A DNA stretch of 64,000 nucleotides from Chloroflexota bacterium (GCA_016887485.1 CP069394.1:2653303-2717302); one strand, 5' to 3'. Counted from the stretch's first letter, positions 1 through 9,726 are shown. Translations and numbers: made by a program. Notes: generated from the sequence alone by a model not told the origin.

Positions 1-494
1 TCGGGGCAGGGTTCTTCAGTCGGTTCGAAGATGACCACCGGCCACTCACGGATTTGGGCCTGGATTTTGGGATCATCGAGCTGCTCAACGATCTCTGGGA
101 TCACCAAAGCGGGCACCGGGCTTTCCTTGAGATAGTCCATTGCGCCTTGCCATTCCTCGGCCGTCTCGGGACGCCGGGCGAACATGGCATGGGCGCCCTG
201 TGCGGTCTGCAGGGTGACATAAGGGTGGGCTTTCAGGTTTTGGTACCAATCCGGGTCGCGTTCAAAACCGCTAATGGCATAGATAAAGTCGCCCTGGCGG
301 AAATATTCGATCGGCGTCCGGCGGACTTTGCCAGACTTCCGGCCGAATGTGGAGATGATCATGATATATTTGCCAAAAAGTTTCCCCAACCCAAGGCGAT
401 ATAGCAGGATTGGTGTGCGATAAAGTTTGCGGATAATGGCATTACTTGGATAGGGAATCGGATGGGGCGGTTCAACCTTTGATTCGACAAGCAT
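1..494 (-). CDS. Deazaflavin (F420)-dependent nitroreductase family protein, C-terminus cut by window edge
   Basis: The gene starts at an ATG (494) preceded by AGGAGG six bases upstream and stays open to base 1, so about 164 residues are visible and the C-terminus is missing. The conserved core of the F420H2-dependent nitroreductase/Ddn (DUF385) family can be read: a STFGRKSGKVRRTP segment near residues 53-66, then a β-barrel stretch containing AISGFERDPDWYQNLKAHP. In this family that barrel binds deazaflavin or flavin and the GRKSG loop contacts the phosphate. The family reduces diverse small molecules, and the substrate cannot be inferred here. A TATAAT hexamer lies at 552-557, but I see no good -35. 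The neighbour at 569-2797 is on the same strand but about 75 bases away. Confidence 0.8.
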   Translation of the reverse strand, partial: MLVESKVEPPHPIPYPSNAIIRKLYRTPILLYRLGLGKLFGKYIMIISTFGRKSGKVRRTPIEYFRQGDFIYAISGFERDPDWYQNLKAHPYVTLQTAQGAHAMFARRPETAEEWQGAMDYLKESPVPALVIPEIVEQLDDPKIQAQIREWPVVIFEPTEEPCP

Positions 495-568
495 CAAGAC
501 CTCCTGGGCCTCAATTACAACCTGTATATTTAATATAGTTCCGTAAATTCCATTATATCACAAACAAA

Positions 569-2797
569 CTAGCCTTTTATAACGTTAATCTGACCTTTAC
601 CTAACTGAGTCATGTGGCCGATCAGGGCTGCCTGGATATTCTTATCTGCCAGGGCAGCCAGGAGGCCATCGGCTTCACTGGCGGGCAGGCTGATCAACAG
701 GCCGCCTGAGGTTTGGGCATCGGCCAAAAGGATCTGGTCAATGCGGGAGAGGCTTGGGTCAAAATTTACATGGGGACCAACAAAAGCCAGGTTGTTGAGG
801 GTGCCGCCGGGGATGACCTCCATCTCAGCCATCTGACGGGCTTCGGGCAGGATCGGAACGGCGCTGAGGTTGATTTCGGCATCCACGCCGGCGCCTTCGG
901 TCATCTCATGGAGATGCCCCAGCAGGCCAAAACCGGTTACGTCCGTGCAGGCGTTGACCGGGAAGGCAGCCATACATTCCGCGGCTGTCTTATTCAGCCC
1001 TGCCATGATCTCAATTAGTTTGGTTTGAATGCTGCGGTTTACCAATCCCTGCTTGAGGGCGGTGGTCAGTATGCCAAGGCCCAGCGGCTTGGTGAGGATC
1101 AGGGCGTCACCGGGTTTTCCGGTGCTGTTGCGGATCACTTTATCGGGCGCAACCAGCCCGGTCACAGCCATGCCGTATTTCGGTTCGAGGTCGTCCACTG
1201 TGTGCCCACCGAGGATTGTAATCCCGGCTTCGGAAGCCTTATCATGGGCACCGCGCAGGATCTCTTCCAAAACTTTGAGCGGAAGCCGGCTGGAGGGGAA
1301 GCCCACGATATTCAAGCCAAAGATCGGGGTTGCACCCATCGCATAAATATCTGAAAGGGAATTGGCCGCTGAGATGGCCCCAAAGGCATAGGGGTCGTCA
1401 ATGATCGGTGTGAAGAAGTCTACTGTCTGTACCACGGCCAGGTCATCCCGAACCTTATAGACTGCCGCGTCGTCATTGGTGGCGGCATCCACCAGGGCAT
1501 TCGGGTCAATGCTGGGAGGCAGGTTCGCCAGGACCTTCTCAAGCGCCTGGGGCCGGAGCTTGCAGGCGCATCCCAGACTGGCGGTGAAATGGGTCAGCTT
1601 GATATCTGTCAGATCATCAGAGAGGATTGTCTGGTCACTGACACTGTCCGGCAGGAGGGGTTTGAGTGATTTCACTATGATCTTCACTGCCCGGTCAATT
1701 TCATCCGCTTTGGTATGGCGTCCCACGGAGAAGCGGACGGTGCCCATCGCATAGTCGATCGGCACTTTCATGGCGATCAGAGTGTTGGAGAGGTTAATCT
1801 CGTCACTGTGGCAGGCCGCACCAGCTGAGGCAGCCACCCGGTCGCTCACTTCTGCGAGGAGGGTGTTGGCCTCAATCAGGTGGAAAGCCAGGCTGAGAGT
1901 ATTGGGCAGGCGTAAGTCCGGGTGCCCGTTGAGCAGGAAGCTGCCTTCCGGCAAGGCTGCCTTTAGGCCTTCATGCAATTTATCCCGCATGGCTTTGAAA
2001 TGAGCCATATTGGCCTCAAGATCCTGCGCAGCGATCTCAGCCGCTTTGCCCAAACCGACGATCTCCAGCACGTTTTCAGTGCCGGGCCGCCGGTCTGATT
2101 CGTGATTAGCGCCGTACATCAGCTTGTCCATTTTCAGCCCGGTACGGACGAACAGAGCGCCGATGCCTTTGGGGGCGTATAATTTGTGCCCGGCAATCGA
2201 GAGCAGGTCCACGCCCAGCTCCTGAACATCCACCGGCAGCTTGCCCATCGTCTGGGCTGCGTCGGTATGGAAGACAGCCCCGGCTTTGTGGGCGGCTTTA
2301 GCGAGTTCTCGGATGGGTTGGATCGTGCCGACTTCGTTGTTGGCGTGCATAATGCTCACCAGGATCGTCCCGGGGGTCAGGGCTTGCTGCAGGTCTTCCA
2401 CGCTTACTCGGCCAAATTGATCAACTGGCAGGGTGGTGACGGTGAACCCCTGGGTTTGCAGGTAATTGCAGACCTCGGTCACGGCTGGGTGTTCAATGGC
2501 GCTGGTGATGATGTGACGGCCCTTATCACGGTTGGCCAGGGCGTAGCCGCGGATGGCGTAGTTGTTACTTTCCGTCCCGCCGCTGGTGAAGATCAGCTCC
2601 GTGGCCTGGCAGTTGATCGCAGCGGCCACCTGGCGACGGGCTTTTTCAACCGCCAGTTTGGTTTCGACCCCGAAGGGATGTGTGCTGGAGGGGTTGCCGA
2701 AAAATTCGTATAGGTATGGCGCCATCTCATCCGCAACTTCCTTCAGGATGGGCGTTGTAGAGTTATAGTCCAGGTAAATGGGATGCGAAGCGTTCAT
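569..2797 (-). CDS. selD: Fused cysteine desulfurase (NifS/IscS-like) and selenide, water dikinase (SelD)
   Basis: One continuous 742-residue frame holds two enzymes. Residues 1 to about 385 are a class V PLP-dependent cysteine desulfurase: the PLP lysine is K205 in IAGHK, and the mobile catalytic cysteine is C329 in SAGAACHSD. After a short linker, residues from about 395 to the end are selenophosphate synthetase, with the catalytic Cys/Lys pair C410 and K413 in LGCACK and an ATP-binding region including GGHTVDDLEPKYG. The first domain should release sulfur or selenium from (seleno)cysteine and the second makes selenophosphate from selenide and ATP. Fusion suggests direct hand-over of selenide. 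The active site uses Cys, not Sec. Such NifS-SelD fusions are known in some other bacteria. No selA, selB or Sec tRNA is in the window. Confidence 0.93.
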   Translation of the reverse strand: MNASHPIYLDYNSTTPILKEVADEMAPYLYEFFGNPSSTHPFGVETKLAVEKARRQVAAAINCQATELIFTSGGTESNNYAIRGYALANRDKGRHIITSAIEHPAVTEVCNYLQTQGFTVTTLPVDQFGRVSVEDLQQALTPGTILVSIMHANNEVGTIQPIRELAKAAHKAGAVFHTDAAQTMGKLPVDVQELGVDLLSIAGHKLYAPKGIGALFVRTGLKMDKLMYGANHESDRRPGTENVLEIVGLGKAAEIAAQDLEANMAHFKAMRDKLHEGLKAALPEGSFLLNGHPDLRLPNTLSLAFHLIEANTLLAEVSDRVAASAGAACHSDEINLSNTLIAMKVPIDYAMGTVRFSVGRHTKADEIDRAVKIIVKSLKPLLPDSVSDQTILSDDLTDIKLTHFTASLGCACKLRPQALEKVLANLPPSIDPNALVDAATNDDAAVYKVRDDLAVVQTVDFFTPIIDDPYAFGAISAANSLSDIYAMGATPIFGLNIVGFPSSRLPLKVLEEILRGAHDKASEAGITILGGHTVDDLEPKYGMAVTGLVAPDKVIRNSTGKPGDALILTKPLGLGILTTALKQGLVNRSIQTKLIEIMAGLNKTAAECMAAFPVNACTDVTGFGLLGHLHEMTEGAGVDAEINLSAVPILPEARQMAEMEVIPGGTLNNLAFVGPHVNFDPSLSRIDQILLADAQTSGGLLISLPASEADGLLAALADKNIQAALIGHMTQLGKGQINVIKG

Positions 2798-2999
2798 TGA
2801 GGCACAACTCCGTGATATTGATTGACTTAGGTTTAATTATACTCACCCCAGAAGTCAAAAAACCGGGTTTCAGTTGAGTAAATGACGGTGAAAATTAATA
2901 ATCAAGCGTTTTTACCCATTTTATCGACCCCTTAGGTCTGCGAGGCTCTGTGCCCATCACCCCCATTCTGATTTCGTTTATTTTATTAGGTTTATCGTT

Positions 3000-3005
3000 T
3001 ATAAT
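3000..3005 (+). promoter_or_regulatory. Weak candidate -10 box of the nucleoside ABC operon
   Basis: A perfect TATAAT lies 48 bases before the ABC ATPase start. The region 17 bases upstream (2977-2982, TTTATT) is a poor -35. Only the -10 is persuasive. Confidence 0.35.
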
Positions 3006-3053
3006 TGTTTATCAACTAGACGCCCGTTAGCGAGCGAAAAAGGAGTGATGAAT

Positions 3054-4598
3054 TTGGCGGAAGTGGAATATATTATCGAAATGCTGAATATCACCAAGGA
3101 TTTCCCAGGTATCAGAGCCAACGATAACATAACGCTCCAGCTTAAAAAAGGGGAAATCCATGCCTTACTTGGCGAAAACGGCGCTGGTAAAAGCACTTTA
3201 ATGAGCGTACTCTTCGGCCTTTATCAGGCGGAAGAGGGAATCATCAAGAAGAACGGCGAAGTTGTTAATATCGCGAATCCAAATGACGCTAACGATCTCC
3301 ACATTGGCATGGTCCACCAGCATTTCATGCTGGTTGAATGTTTCTCAGTGTTGGACAACATTATCCTCGGGGTTGAGCCGACCAAGGCCGGTTTGCTTCA
3401 GGAAAACGAAGGCCGGAAGAAGGTCGTTGAGCTTTCTGAAAAATATGGCCTCCATGTTGAACCGGATGCGCTCATCGAGGATATCTCCGTCGGGATGCAA
3501 CAGCGTGTTGAAATCTTGAAAATGCTTTATCGCGATAACGAGATCCTTATCTTTGACGAACCCACCGCTGTGCTGACGCCCCAGGAAATTAAAGAACTTA
3601 TGGAGATTATGCGGAACTTCACCCGTGAGGGAAAGAGCATTCTCTTCATCACCCATAAGCTGCAGGAAATCATGGATGTTTCCGACCGTGTGACGGTACT
3701 CAGGCGTGGTAAGTGTATTGGCACAGTCAATACAGCGGACACCACGGTTGAAGAACTCTCCTCGATGATGGTTGGCCGCCCTGTAAGCTTTGTGGTGGAT
3801 AAAGCGGATATCGAGCCGGGTGAAATTATCCTCGATGTTAAAGATCTCACCGTCCCCTCTCGTCTCCATAAGAATAATGCTGTTAAAAACGTTTCTTTCA
3901 ATGTACGCCAGGGTGAGATCGTCTGCCTTGCGGGTATTGAAGGCAACGGCCAGGACGAGTTGGTCTATGCCCTGACAGGCCTTGAAAAGCAGTCGGATGG
4001 GACGATCACCCTCCGCGGGCAGGATATTTCAAAGGCCTCCATTCGCGAACGTTCGGTGGATGGCATGAGCCATATCCCAGCGGACAGGCATAAATATGGC
4101 CTGATCCTCGATTACACCTTAGAAGAGAACATGGTACTTGAGCGTTTTTGGGAACCGGAATTCCAAAAGAACGGCTTTATCAAATTTGACGCCGTCCGGG
4201 CCTATTCGGACAGACTTATTGAGCAGTACGATGTCCGCTCTGGTCAGGGCAGCACAACCCTTGTCCGTTCAATGTCTGGGGGCAACCAACAAAAGGCAAT
4301 CGTGGCCCGGGAAATAGACAAGAATCCCGAGCTTCTGGTTGCCGTGCAGCCTACCCGCGGCCTTGACGTGGGGGCGATCGAATACATCCACAAGCAGCTC
4401 GTGGCCCAGCGCGACGCAGGAAAAGCAGTTTTGCTCGTTTCTCTGGAACTGGACGAAGTTATGAACGTTTCCGACCGCATCCTCGTTATGTACGAGGGCG
4501 AGATCGTAGGCGAATTTGATCCCAAGAATACTACTGTCGATGAACTCGGTCTCTATATGGCCGGCGCAAAGCGCAACATCGAGAAGAAGGGAGCTTAG
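3054..4598 (+). CDS. Nucleoside/sugar-type ABC transporter ATP-binding protein (two fused NBDs)
   Basis: This is a duplicated ABC ATPase of the RbsA/MglA/NupA type, about 514 residues. The first half has Walker [10 protein letters not shown] (around residues 43-51), a non-standard signature ISVGMQQR and Walker [10 protein letters not shown]. The second half has the signature SMSGGNQQK and a weak Walker B ([13 protein letters not shown]), as is usual in this family. It energises uptake through the two permeases encoded directly downstream, and the convergent BMP lipoprotein gene at 7085-8299 points to nucleosides. Start choice: AGGAG at 3041-3045 lies 8 bases before TTG 3054 but only 2 before ATG 3048 and overlaps GTG 3045, so TTG 3054 is favoured. 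The alternatives add two or three residues. Confidence 0.93.
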   Translation: MAEVEYIIEMLNITKDFPGIRANDNITLQLKKGEIHALLGENGAGKSTLMSVLFGLYQAEEGIIKKNGEVVNIANPNDANDLHIGMVHQHFMLVECFSVLDNIILGVEPTKAGLLQENEGRKKVVELSEKYGLHVEPDALIEDISVGMQQRVEILKMLYRDNEILIFDEPTAVLTPQEIKELMEIMRNFTREGKSILFITHKLQEIMDVSDRVTVLRRGKCIGTVNTADTTVEELSSMMVGRPVSFVVDKADIEPGEIILDVKDLTVPSRLHKNNAVKNVSFNVRQGEIVCLAGIEGNGQDELVYALTGLEKQSDGTITLRGQDISKASIRERSVDGMSHIPADRHKYGLILDYTLEENMVLERFWEPEFQKNGFIKFDAVRAYSDRLIEQYDVRSGQGSTTLVRSMSGGNQQKAIVAREIDKNPELLVAVQPTRGLDVGAIEYIHKQLVAQRDAGKAVLLVSLELDEVMNVSDRILVMYEGEIVGEFDPKNTTVDELGLYMAGAKRNIEKKGA

Positions 4599-4603
4599 CT
4601 AAA

Positions 4604-5833
4604 GTGAAAAGGAAGAATGGCTCCCCATGGTTGGGAGGAGACAGGCTAGCGTCGATTGGCGCTTCCTTTATATCAATCATAATCGGCCTCCTTTTTGGCT
4701 TCTTATTCCTCATTGTATTAAGCCTTATCAACAGCGGCGGTGAAGGCTTCATCTCAGTCATCACCAATGCCTGGAAATATGGCTTCAAACAGATTTTGAT
4801 GGGTGGCTTTTACCTCCCACCGATTAGCATTGGCCAGGAGATAGCCGCCACTGCTCCGCTCATCCTGACCGGCCTTTCCGTTGGTTTTGCTTTCAAGACC
4901 GGCCTTTTCAATATCGGTGCAGCAGGGCAATACACTCTGGGCGCTTTTGGGGCTCTGTTCTGCGCTATTGTCCTCGGCCTGCCCTGGTGGGCTTGTCTGC
5001 TCGGGGCGACTCTCTTTGGTGCGCTCTGGGGCGCCATCCCAGGCATTTTCAAGGCCTATCTCAACATCCATGAGGTCATCACATCCATCATGTTCAACTG
5101 GATTGGCCTCTATGCCGTCAACACTATCATGTATGGCGGCGGTACTGGTGTGATGTATGACTCCACCAAGACCAAAGTATGGGACCTGCGTTCCTTGTTC
5201 CCCGCTTCGGTTATTCCCAATATGGGATTAGCGGCATACTTCAAAAACAGGTCAACGACCATTGCGATATTCCTCGCAATCGTAATCGCAATAGTTATCT
5301 ACATCGTCATTGATAAAACGACCTTCGGCTATGAATTAAAAGCCTGCGGTTTCAACAAGAGTGCAGCCAGATATGCCGGGATCAGTGAGAAAAAGAACAT
5401 CGTTCTCTCAATGGTCATTGCGGGTGCGCTTGCAGGTTTTGGTGCTGGGCTTTTCTATCTCTCAGGTATTGCCGAATGGAGACCATTGGATTCCACAGCG
5501 TTGCCGGCAATTGGCTTCAACGGTATTGCCGTCGCCCTGCTGGCCTCCTCCAATCCGATCGGTACGATCTTCTCCGCACTGTTCATTTCGCACATCACGA
5601 CAGGCGGAAGCCTGATGAATTCCCAGTACTTTCCACCTGAAATTGCGGACATTATCTCGGGGATCATCATTTATCTCTGCGCGTTCTCACTGCTCTTCAA
5701 GCAGATGCTTATGAAGAAGCGTGGTTCTCAAAAGCTTGCCGTTGATTTAGTTGACGTTACAGTGAAAGAACCACAGCAAATAGACAGCTTCCTCCCTGAG
5801 GAAGAAGTTGACGGAAAGGAGATTGACGACTAA
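4604..5833 (+). CDS. ABC transporter permease, nucleoside type (YufP/BmpC-like)
   Basis: A 409-residue integral membrane protein of the BPD_transp_2 (LivM/RbsC) fold with about ten hydrophobic segments. The EVITSIMFNWIGLY region and the AARYAGISEKKN cytoplasmic loop (the EAA-like contact to the ATPase) are typical of nucleoside permeases paired with BMP receptors. The start is GTG, with AAGGGAG ten bases upstream that overlaps the end of the ATPase gene (5-base gap between genes). The C-terminus has an acidic tail. It forms a heterodimer with the next gene product. Confidence 0.92.
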   Translation: MKRKNGSPWLGGDRLASIGASFISIIIGLLFGFLFLIVLSLINSGGEGFISVITNAWKYGFKQILMGGFYLPPISIGQEIAATAPLILTGLSVGFAFKTGLFNIGAAGQYTLGAFGALFCAIVLGLPWWACLLGATLFGALWGAIPGIFKAYLNIHEVITSIMFNWIGLYAVNTIMYGGGTGVMYDSTKTKVWDLRSLFPASVIPNMGLAAYFKNRSTTIAIFLAIVIAIVIYIVIDKTTFGYELKACGFNKSAARYAGISEKKNIVLSMVIAGALAGFGAGLFYLSGIAEWRPLDSTALPAIGFNGIAVALLASSNPIGTIFSALFISHITTGGSLMNSQYFPPEIADIISGIIIYLCAFSLLFKQMLMKKRGSQKLAVDLVDVTVKEPQQIDSFLPEEEVDGKEIDD

Positions 5834-6750
5834 TGCTGCTCACGAAATACACTCTCCTTTACTCTATGGTTCTTATGCTCGTGGCCCTCGGTGGCGCTTT
5901 CACTGAACACAGCGGTGTGATCAACATCGCGCTCGAAGGTACTATGACCATTGGCGGCCTCGTTGGCGTTCTTGCGCTGGTCGTTCTTCCTGCGGGAACC
6001 CCGGCTTTTACGGTCGTCCTGGTATCCGTTCTGGCGGCAGGAATTGCAGGCATTCTCTACACCTCACTTCTGGCTTTCGCTTCGGTAAACCTGAAGGCGG
6101 ACCAAACGATTGGCGGTACGGCGCTGAACCTTCTTGCTACCGCCCTCGCTGTGGTTGTCGTCCGCAGGTTCAACTTCGGTACTCAATCTGCAAAACTTAC
6201 TTACAACAACGAACCTTTCCTCTTCGATATCGGGGACCTGACGGTCAATGTTTTCCTCTTCATTGGCCTCGCCCTTCTCATCATCTCAATCATTGTGATG
6301 TATAAGACCCGCTTTGGCCTGCGGCTGCGCGCCTGCGGCGAGCATCCTCAAGCGGCGGATTCAGTCGGCATCAACGTTTACGAAATGCGCTGGTGGGGCG
6401 TACTCATCTCCGGTTTCCTCGGCGGCATTGGTGGTTTTGCCTATATTGTCCCAGCTGTTCAAACCTGGAACTTTGAGGTCGGTGTAGCAGGTATGGGCTT
6501 CCTTGCGCTGGCAGTGATGATCTTTGGCCAGTGGAAGCCAGGCAGAATTTTCTTTGCCGCCCTGTTCTTCGCGATCTTCAAATCAATGGCAAACATTGCG
6601 GACTCGACTATCCTCGCCGCACTGGAGTGGCCGAAGGAAATCTATAACATGATGCCCTTTATCGCCTCAATGATCATTCTGGCATTTACCTCGAAGAAGT
6701 CCCGTGCGCCTAAGGCGGAGGGTATCCCCTACGACAAAACCGGTAGATAA
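5833..6750 (+). CDS. ABC transporter permease, nucleoside type (YufQ/BmpD-like)
   Basis: A 305-residue membrane protein of the same BPD_transp_2 fold as its upstream partner. Its ATG overlaps the preceding stop codon by one base (TAATG), which indicates translational coupling. The motif EHSGVINIALEGTM near the N-terminus and the loop ADSVGINVYEMRWW are characteristic of the second nucleoside permease. The Gly/Ala-rich helices end in a short basic tail. It is the last gene of the ABC operon and is followed 20 bases later by a strong intrinsic terminator. Confidence 0.93.
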   Translation: MLLTKYTLLYSMVLMLVALGGAFTEHSGVINIALEGTMTIGGLVGVLALVVLPAGTPAFTVVLVSVLAAGIAGILYTSLLAFASVNLKADQTIGGTALNLLATALAVVVVRRFNFGTQSAKLTYNNEPFLFDIGDLTVNVFLFIGLALLIISIIVMYKTRFGLRLRACGEHPQAADSVGINVYEMRWWGVLISGFLGGIGGFAYIVPAVQTWNFEVGVAGMGFLALAVMIFGQWKPGRIFFAALFFAIFKSMANIADSTILAALEWPKEIYNMMPFIASMIILAFTSKKSRAPKAEGIPYDKTGR

Positions 6751-6770
6751 AGGTTGTAGAAAAAGCAAGA

Positions 6771-6805
6771 GGACGGAAGTGTGGACAACACTTCCGTCCT
6801 TTTTT
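6771..6805 (+). terminator. Rho-independent terminator of the ABC operon
   Basis: A perfect 12-bp stem (GGACGGAAGTGT at 6771-6782 with ACACTTCCGTCC at 6788-6799) has a 5-base loop and is followed by six T residues. The remaining 230 bases up to the next terminator (6806-7036) show no gene or other clear signal. Confidence 0.93.
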
Positions 6806-7036
6806 GTTGCGTGGGTATTTGCCCCGTTTAAATATCAAGGGCCAAATTCTGCCTTTTGGATGAGGTGAGATTAGCGCTTTTTGTTTTCCGCCTGGATATT
6901 AGCCTGACTTATTTTCCCCTATAGTCTATTTTGTTGGCCTTCTGATACAACATTGATCGAGAGGTTTCACCAGAACTTATGGTCCCTCTATTTTCAAGAG
7001 GTCGGATTTCATTTACCTTGGAACTAGTTAAATAAA

Positions 7037-7065
7037 AACATCCGGCTGGATTACAGCCGGATGTT
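7037..7065 (-). terminator. Rho-independent terminator of the BMP lipoprotein gene
   Basis: A 12-bp stem (AACATCCGGCTG at 7037-7048 with CAGCCGGATGTT at 7054-7065) has a 5-base loop. Read on the minus strand it is followed by a T-rich tract (complement of 7031-7036 and the adjoining As). It lies 20 bases after the stop codon of the 7085-8299 gene. Confidence 0.88.
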
Positions 7066-7084
7066 TGTTTTACGTCTAGATATA

Positions 7085-8299
7085 TTACTCGATAACGTTC
7101 ACGGTGGTGAACTCGGAAACCTCAGGCAGAACGGAGGCATCGGAGCTGTTGTCGATTTCGATGGTGCCATCCATGATGGCAGCTTTGACAGTTTCGTATT
7201 CTTCGACGGTGAAGGTGCTGAAGTTCCAGGAACCATCAGCAGTAGGAATACCAACATAGTCGCCTTCGGTCAGGGAGAACTTCAGGAACTGGCCGCTGTA
7301 GCTGGCCCAGTTACCGGCCTGCAGTTCGGCCAGGGCGGTCTCGGTTACGTTCTGGAGACCCTTCATGGCGGAGGTGACGAATGGGTTGTAGGCATAGGTA
7401 CCAGCTTCAACGCCCGCTACGCCGATAAAGTTCTGGTCGACGTCAACGCCGATAACCATACCGTCATAGTTGAGAGCAGCTTCGATGGCTGATGTGTAGA
7501 TACCGCCACCGCAGGCGAATACAATCTCGGTCCCAGCGGAATACCAGCCGTCCATCTTGGCGGTGATGTTTGCATCGCCGAAGAACTGGCCACCATAGGT
7601 GTAGTTGATCTCAATGTCAACGCCCATTTCGGCAGCAGCATCGTCAGCACCCTGGATGAAGCCATAGCCGAAGCGTACGACAGCGGGAACGGCCATGCCG
7701 CCCAGGAAACCAAGTTTGGTGTAGCCATCTTTGACAGCACCGTAACCAGCCAGATAGCCAGCCTGTTCCTCAGCAAAGGCGATACAGGTGGTGTTCGCGG
7801 CGGGTTCGTAATAGGTCACATAGTCGTAGGTCAGGTCGCCGGAGGCTACGTCGATCGCGACGAAGTAGACATCGGGATACAGATCCATAACCTCGAGCAG
7901 TGTTGTGCCGAAGAGGTAACCGGGCATAACGATGACGTTAGCGCCTTCAGCAACAGCCTGGGTGATGGAGATCACGCGGGCATCAGTGCTGTCCTCAGTG
8001 GGCTGATAGTAGGTATATTCGATACCGTTTTCAGTGCACCAAGCCTCAACACCCTGCCAGGTGGCCTGGTTAAAGGACTCGTCATCGATGGTTCCAACGT
8101 CTGTCACGAGGGCAACCTTCTTGATGATGGGTTCGGCGGTTACTTCGGTTTCTTCCACAACCGGAGCATCAGTAGCGTCGACTACAGCTTCTGTCTCTTC
8201 AACGGGCGCAGCAGTCTCTTCAACTTCGGGGGTGCAGGCGGCAAAGAACATGCTGCCGACAACCAGGATTGTCAAAACAACTAATAGTTTTTTCGACAT
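7085..8299 (-). CDS. BMP-family (PnrA-like) nucleoside-binding lipoprotein
   Basis: A 404-residue lipoprotein. It has a signal peptide with lipobox FFAAC and lipidated Cys22, followed by a Glu/Thr/Val-rich linker (about residues 23-58) and a basic-membrane-protein substrate-binding domain starting at KKVALVTDVGTIDDESFNQ. The VGTIDDESFNQ motif and the later GVDVDQN segment are hallmarks of the PnrA/BMP nucleoside receptor family. It should capture purine nucleosides outside the membrane for the importer encoded convergently at 3054-6750. The start ATG has a strong AGGAGGAG site. It has its own sigma70-type promoter, so the receptor can be expressed in excess of the membrane complex. Confidence 0.93.
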   Translation of the reverse strand: MSKKLLVVLTILVVGSMFFAACTPEVEETAAPVEETEAVVDATDAPVVEETEVTAEPIIKKVALVTDVGTIDDESFNQATWQGVEAWCTENGIEYTYYQPTEDSTDARVISITQAVAEGANVIVMPGYLFGTTLLEVMDLYPDVYFVAIDVASGDLTYDYVTYYEPAANTTCIAFAEEQAGYLAGYGAVKDGYTKLGFLGGMAVPAVVRFGYGFIQGADDAAAEMGVDIEINYTYGGQFFGDANITAKMDGWYSAGTEIVFACGGGIYTSAIEAALNYDGMVIGVDVDQNFIGVAGVEAGTYAYNPFVTSAMKGLQNVTETALAELQAGNWASYSGQFLKFSLTEGDYVGIPTADGSWNFSTFTVEEYETVKAAIMDGTIEIDNSSDASVLPEVSEFTTVNVIE

Positions 8300-8333
8300 G
8301 AAAAATTCTCCTCCTATAGAGTAGGTGATTATT

Positions 8334-8391
8334 TATGGCTTGGATTTAAGCCATATAGAGTAAGTATAATGGCGAATAGGTGCAAGGACAA
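8334..8391 (-). promoter_or_regulatory. Promoter with dyad at the transcription start of the BMP gene
   Basis: On the minus strand a -35 TTGTCC (8391-8386) and a -10 TATACT (8368-8363) are separated by exactly 17 bases. Directly downstream, at the predicted start site, is an 8-bp inverted repeat (TATGGCTT 8334-8341 / AAGCCATA 8348-8355, 6-base loop). It could be an operator or a 5' stabilising hairpin. Confidence 0.6.
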
Positions 8392-8413
8392 GCGTTAAAT
8401 TCGCCTTTAACAA

Positions 8414-9715
8414 TTATTCTTCTTGTTGAACGACCTCTGTTTTGGCCTCTCCTTTATGGACGCCCATCATCATCAGGAAAGCAAGAACAAGGAAGAGAGG
8501 GGCAATGGCCATCATCAGGCGGTAGTTGTTTCCGGATAGCTGGATCGTCCAGCCAAAGATGACTGGGCCAACCGTGGCTGCAACCTGGGAGAAGAAATAG
8601 TAAAGGCCGGTATAGGTGCCGATATGATCGTCATCCGTCATATCCACGACCATCGGCAGCGAGTTGACATTGATCATTGCCCAGCCGATGCCTGCCACCA
8701 TAAGCAGAATCGAGAGGACATAGAAGCCGGAACCCATCAGAGAGGCGAACTGGATGGTCAGGATCTCTGCGGGGAAAATGTACATCAGGACTACGCAGGC
8801 GATCATGGTGACAATACCCGCCATGATCACACTCTTGCGTTTGAGTTTACTGGCCAAAATCCCGGCTGGGACAGCCATGATCATGAAGACCAGGCCGATA
8901 TAGGAGATTTGGAAGGCACTATCACCGCTGGCCAGGCCGAGGTGTTTTACGCCATAGAGTGTGAAGAAGGTTTCAAGAGCGTTGTAGGCGATGAACCAGA
9001 AGAGGATGGCCAGCAGGATGAACATCGGGCTTTTGTCTTTTTGAGTAAAGACATTGGCGATATTCTTCGTGACTTTTTCATCCATACCGGTATCCTGGCC
9101 CTTGGAGGCCAGATGCAGTTTTGAGGCTATGTATTCTTTCGGTTCCTTGATGAAGATCAGGACCAGCAGGGCAGCGACAACCACCAACGCTCCACCAAGA
9201 TAGAAGGGATAACCGGGATTGATGTCATAGAGAGGCCCACCGATTAACGTGGCCAGGACTGTGCCTAAACCGCCCATCAGGTTGATGATCCCATTTGCTT
9301 GGGAGCGGCTGCCCGAGGGGGTGATATCAGGCATCAGTGCCACAACGGGTGTGCGCCAGAAAGCCATCGCCAGCAGCAGGGTCACGCAGCTGAAGATGAA
9401 CAGAGGCAGGGCATGGGCGGAAGGAATGATGCCGAACATCGCAGCCGCAAAAGGTGCGCCAACGACGATAAAGGGCAAGCGCCGCCCGATTGGTGAGCGT
9501 AAGCGGTCGGAAAAGACGCCCAATGGGGGTTGGATGATGAGGGCTGCAATATTATCCAGAACCATAATAAAGGCAATAAAGCCGGCTTCAAGCCCAAAGC
9601 GCTCATCCAGGATGAGGGGGACGAAAGCGTTATAAACGGACCAAATGACGCTTACGCCGAAAAAACCGAAGCCTAATAAAAATGTTTTGAGGTAGTTCGT
9701 TCGTTTCGTTTCCAT
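8414..9715 (-). CDS. MFS transporter, GPH/SLC45-like sugar carrier
   Basis: A 433-residue protein with about twelve hydrophobic segments. The N-terminal half carries GVFSDRLRSPIGRRLPFIV, the loop 2-3 signature of SLC45/GPH-type sugar:cation symporters, and a related loop (ASKLKRKSVIMAG) occurs in the second half. A charged central loop of about 40 residues separates the halves. It probably carries sugars or glycosides across the cytoplasmic membrane, but the substrate is not predictable. It lies 11 bases downstream of trmD on the same strand, so it could be co-transcribed, although there is no functional link. Confidence 0.85.
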   Translation of the reverse strand: METKRTNYLKTFLLGFGFFGVSVIWSVYNAFVPLILDERFGLEAGFIAFIMVLDNIAALIIQPPLGVFSDRLRSPIGRRLPFIVVGAPFAAAMFGIIPSAHALPLFIFSCVTLLLAMAFWRTPVVALMPDITPSGSRSQANGIINLMGGLGTVLATLIGGPLYDINPGYPFYLGGALVVVAALLVLIFIKEPKEYIASKLHLASKGQDTGMDEKVTKNIANVFTQKDKSPMFILLAILFWFIAYNALETFFTLYGVKHLGLASGDSAFQISYIGLVFMIMAVPAGILASKLKRKSVIMAGIVTMIACVVLMYIFPAEILTIQFASLMGSGFYVLSILLMVAGIGWAMINVNSLPMVVDMTDDDHIGTYTGLYYFFSQVAATVGPVIFGWTIQLSGNNYRLMMAIAPLFLVLAFLMMMGVHKGEAKTEVVQQEE

Positions 9716-9726
9716 TGAATCTCCAA

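Noticed and set aside
2186..2713. 175-residue frame opposite the desulfurase domain
   Set aside because: Lies wholly antisense to a well-supported gene and has no family features.
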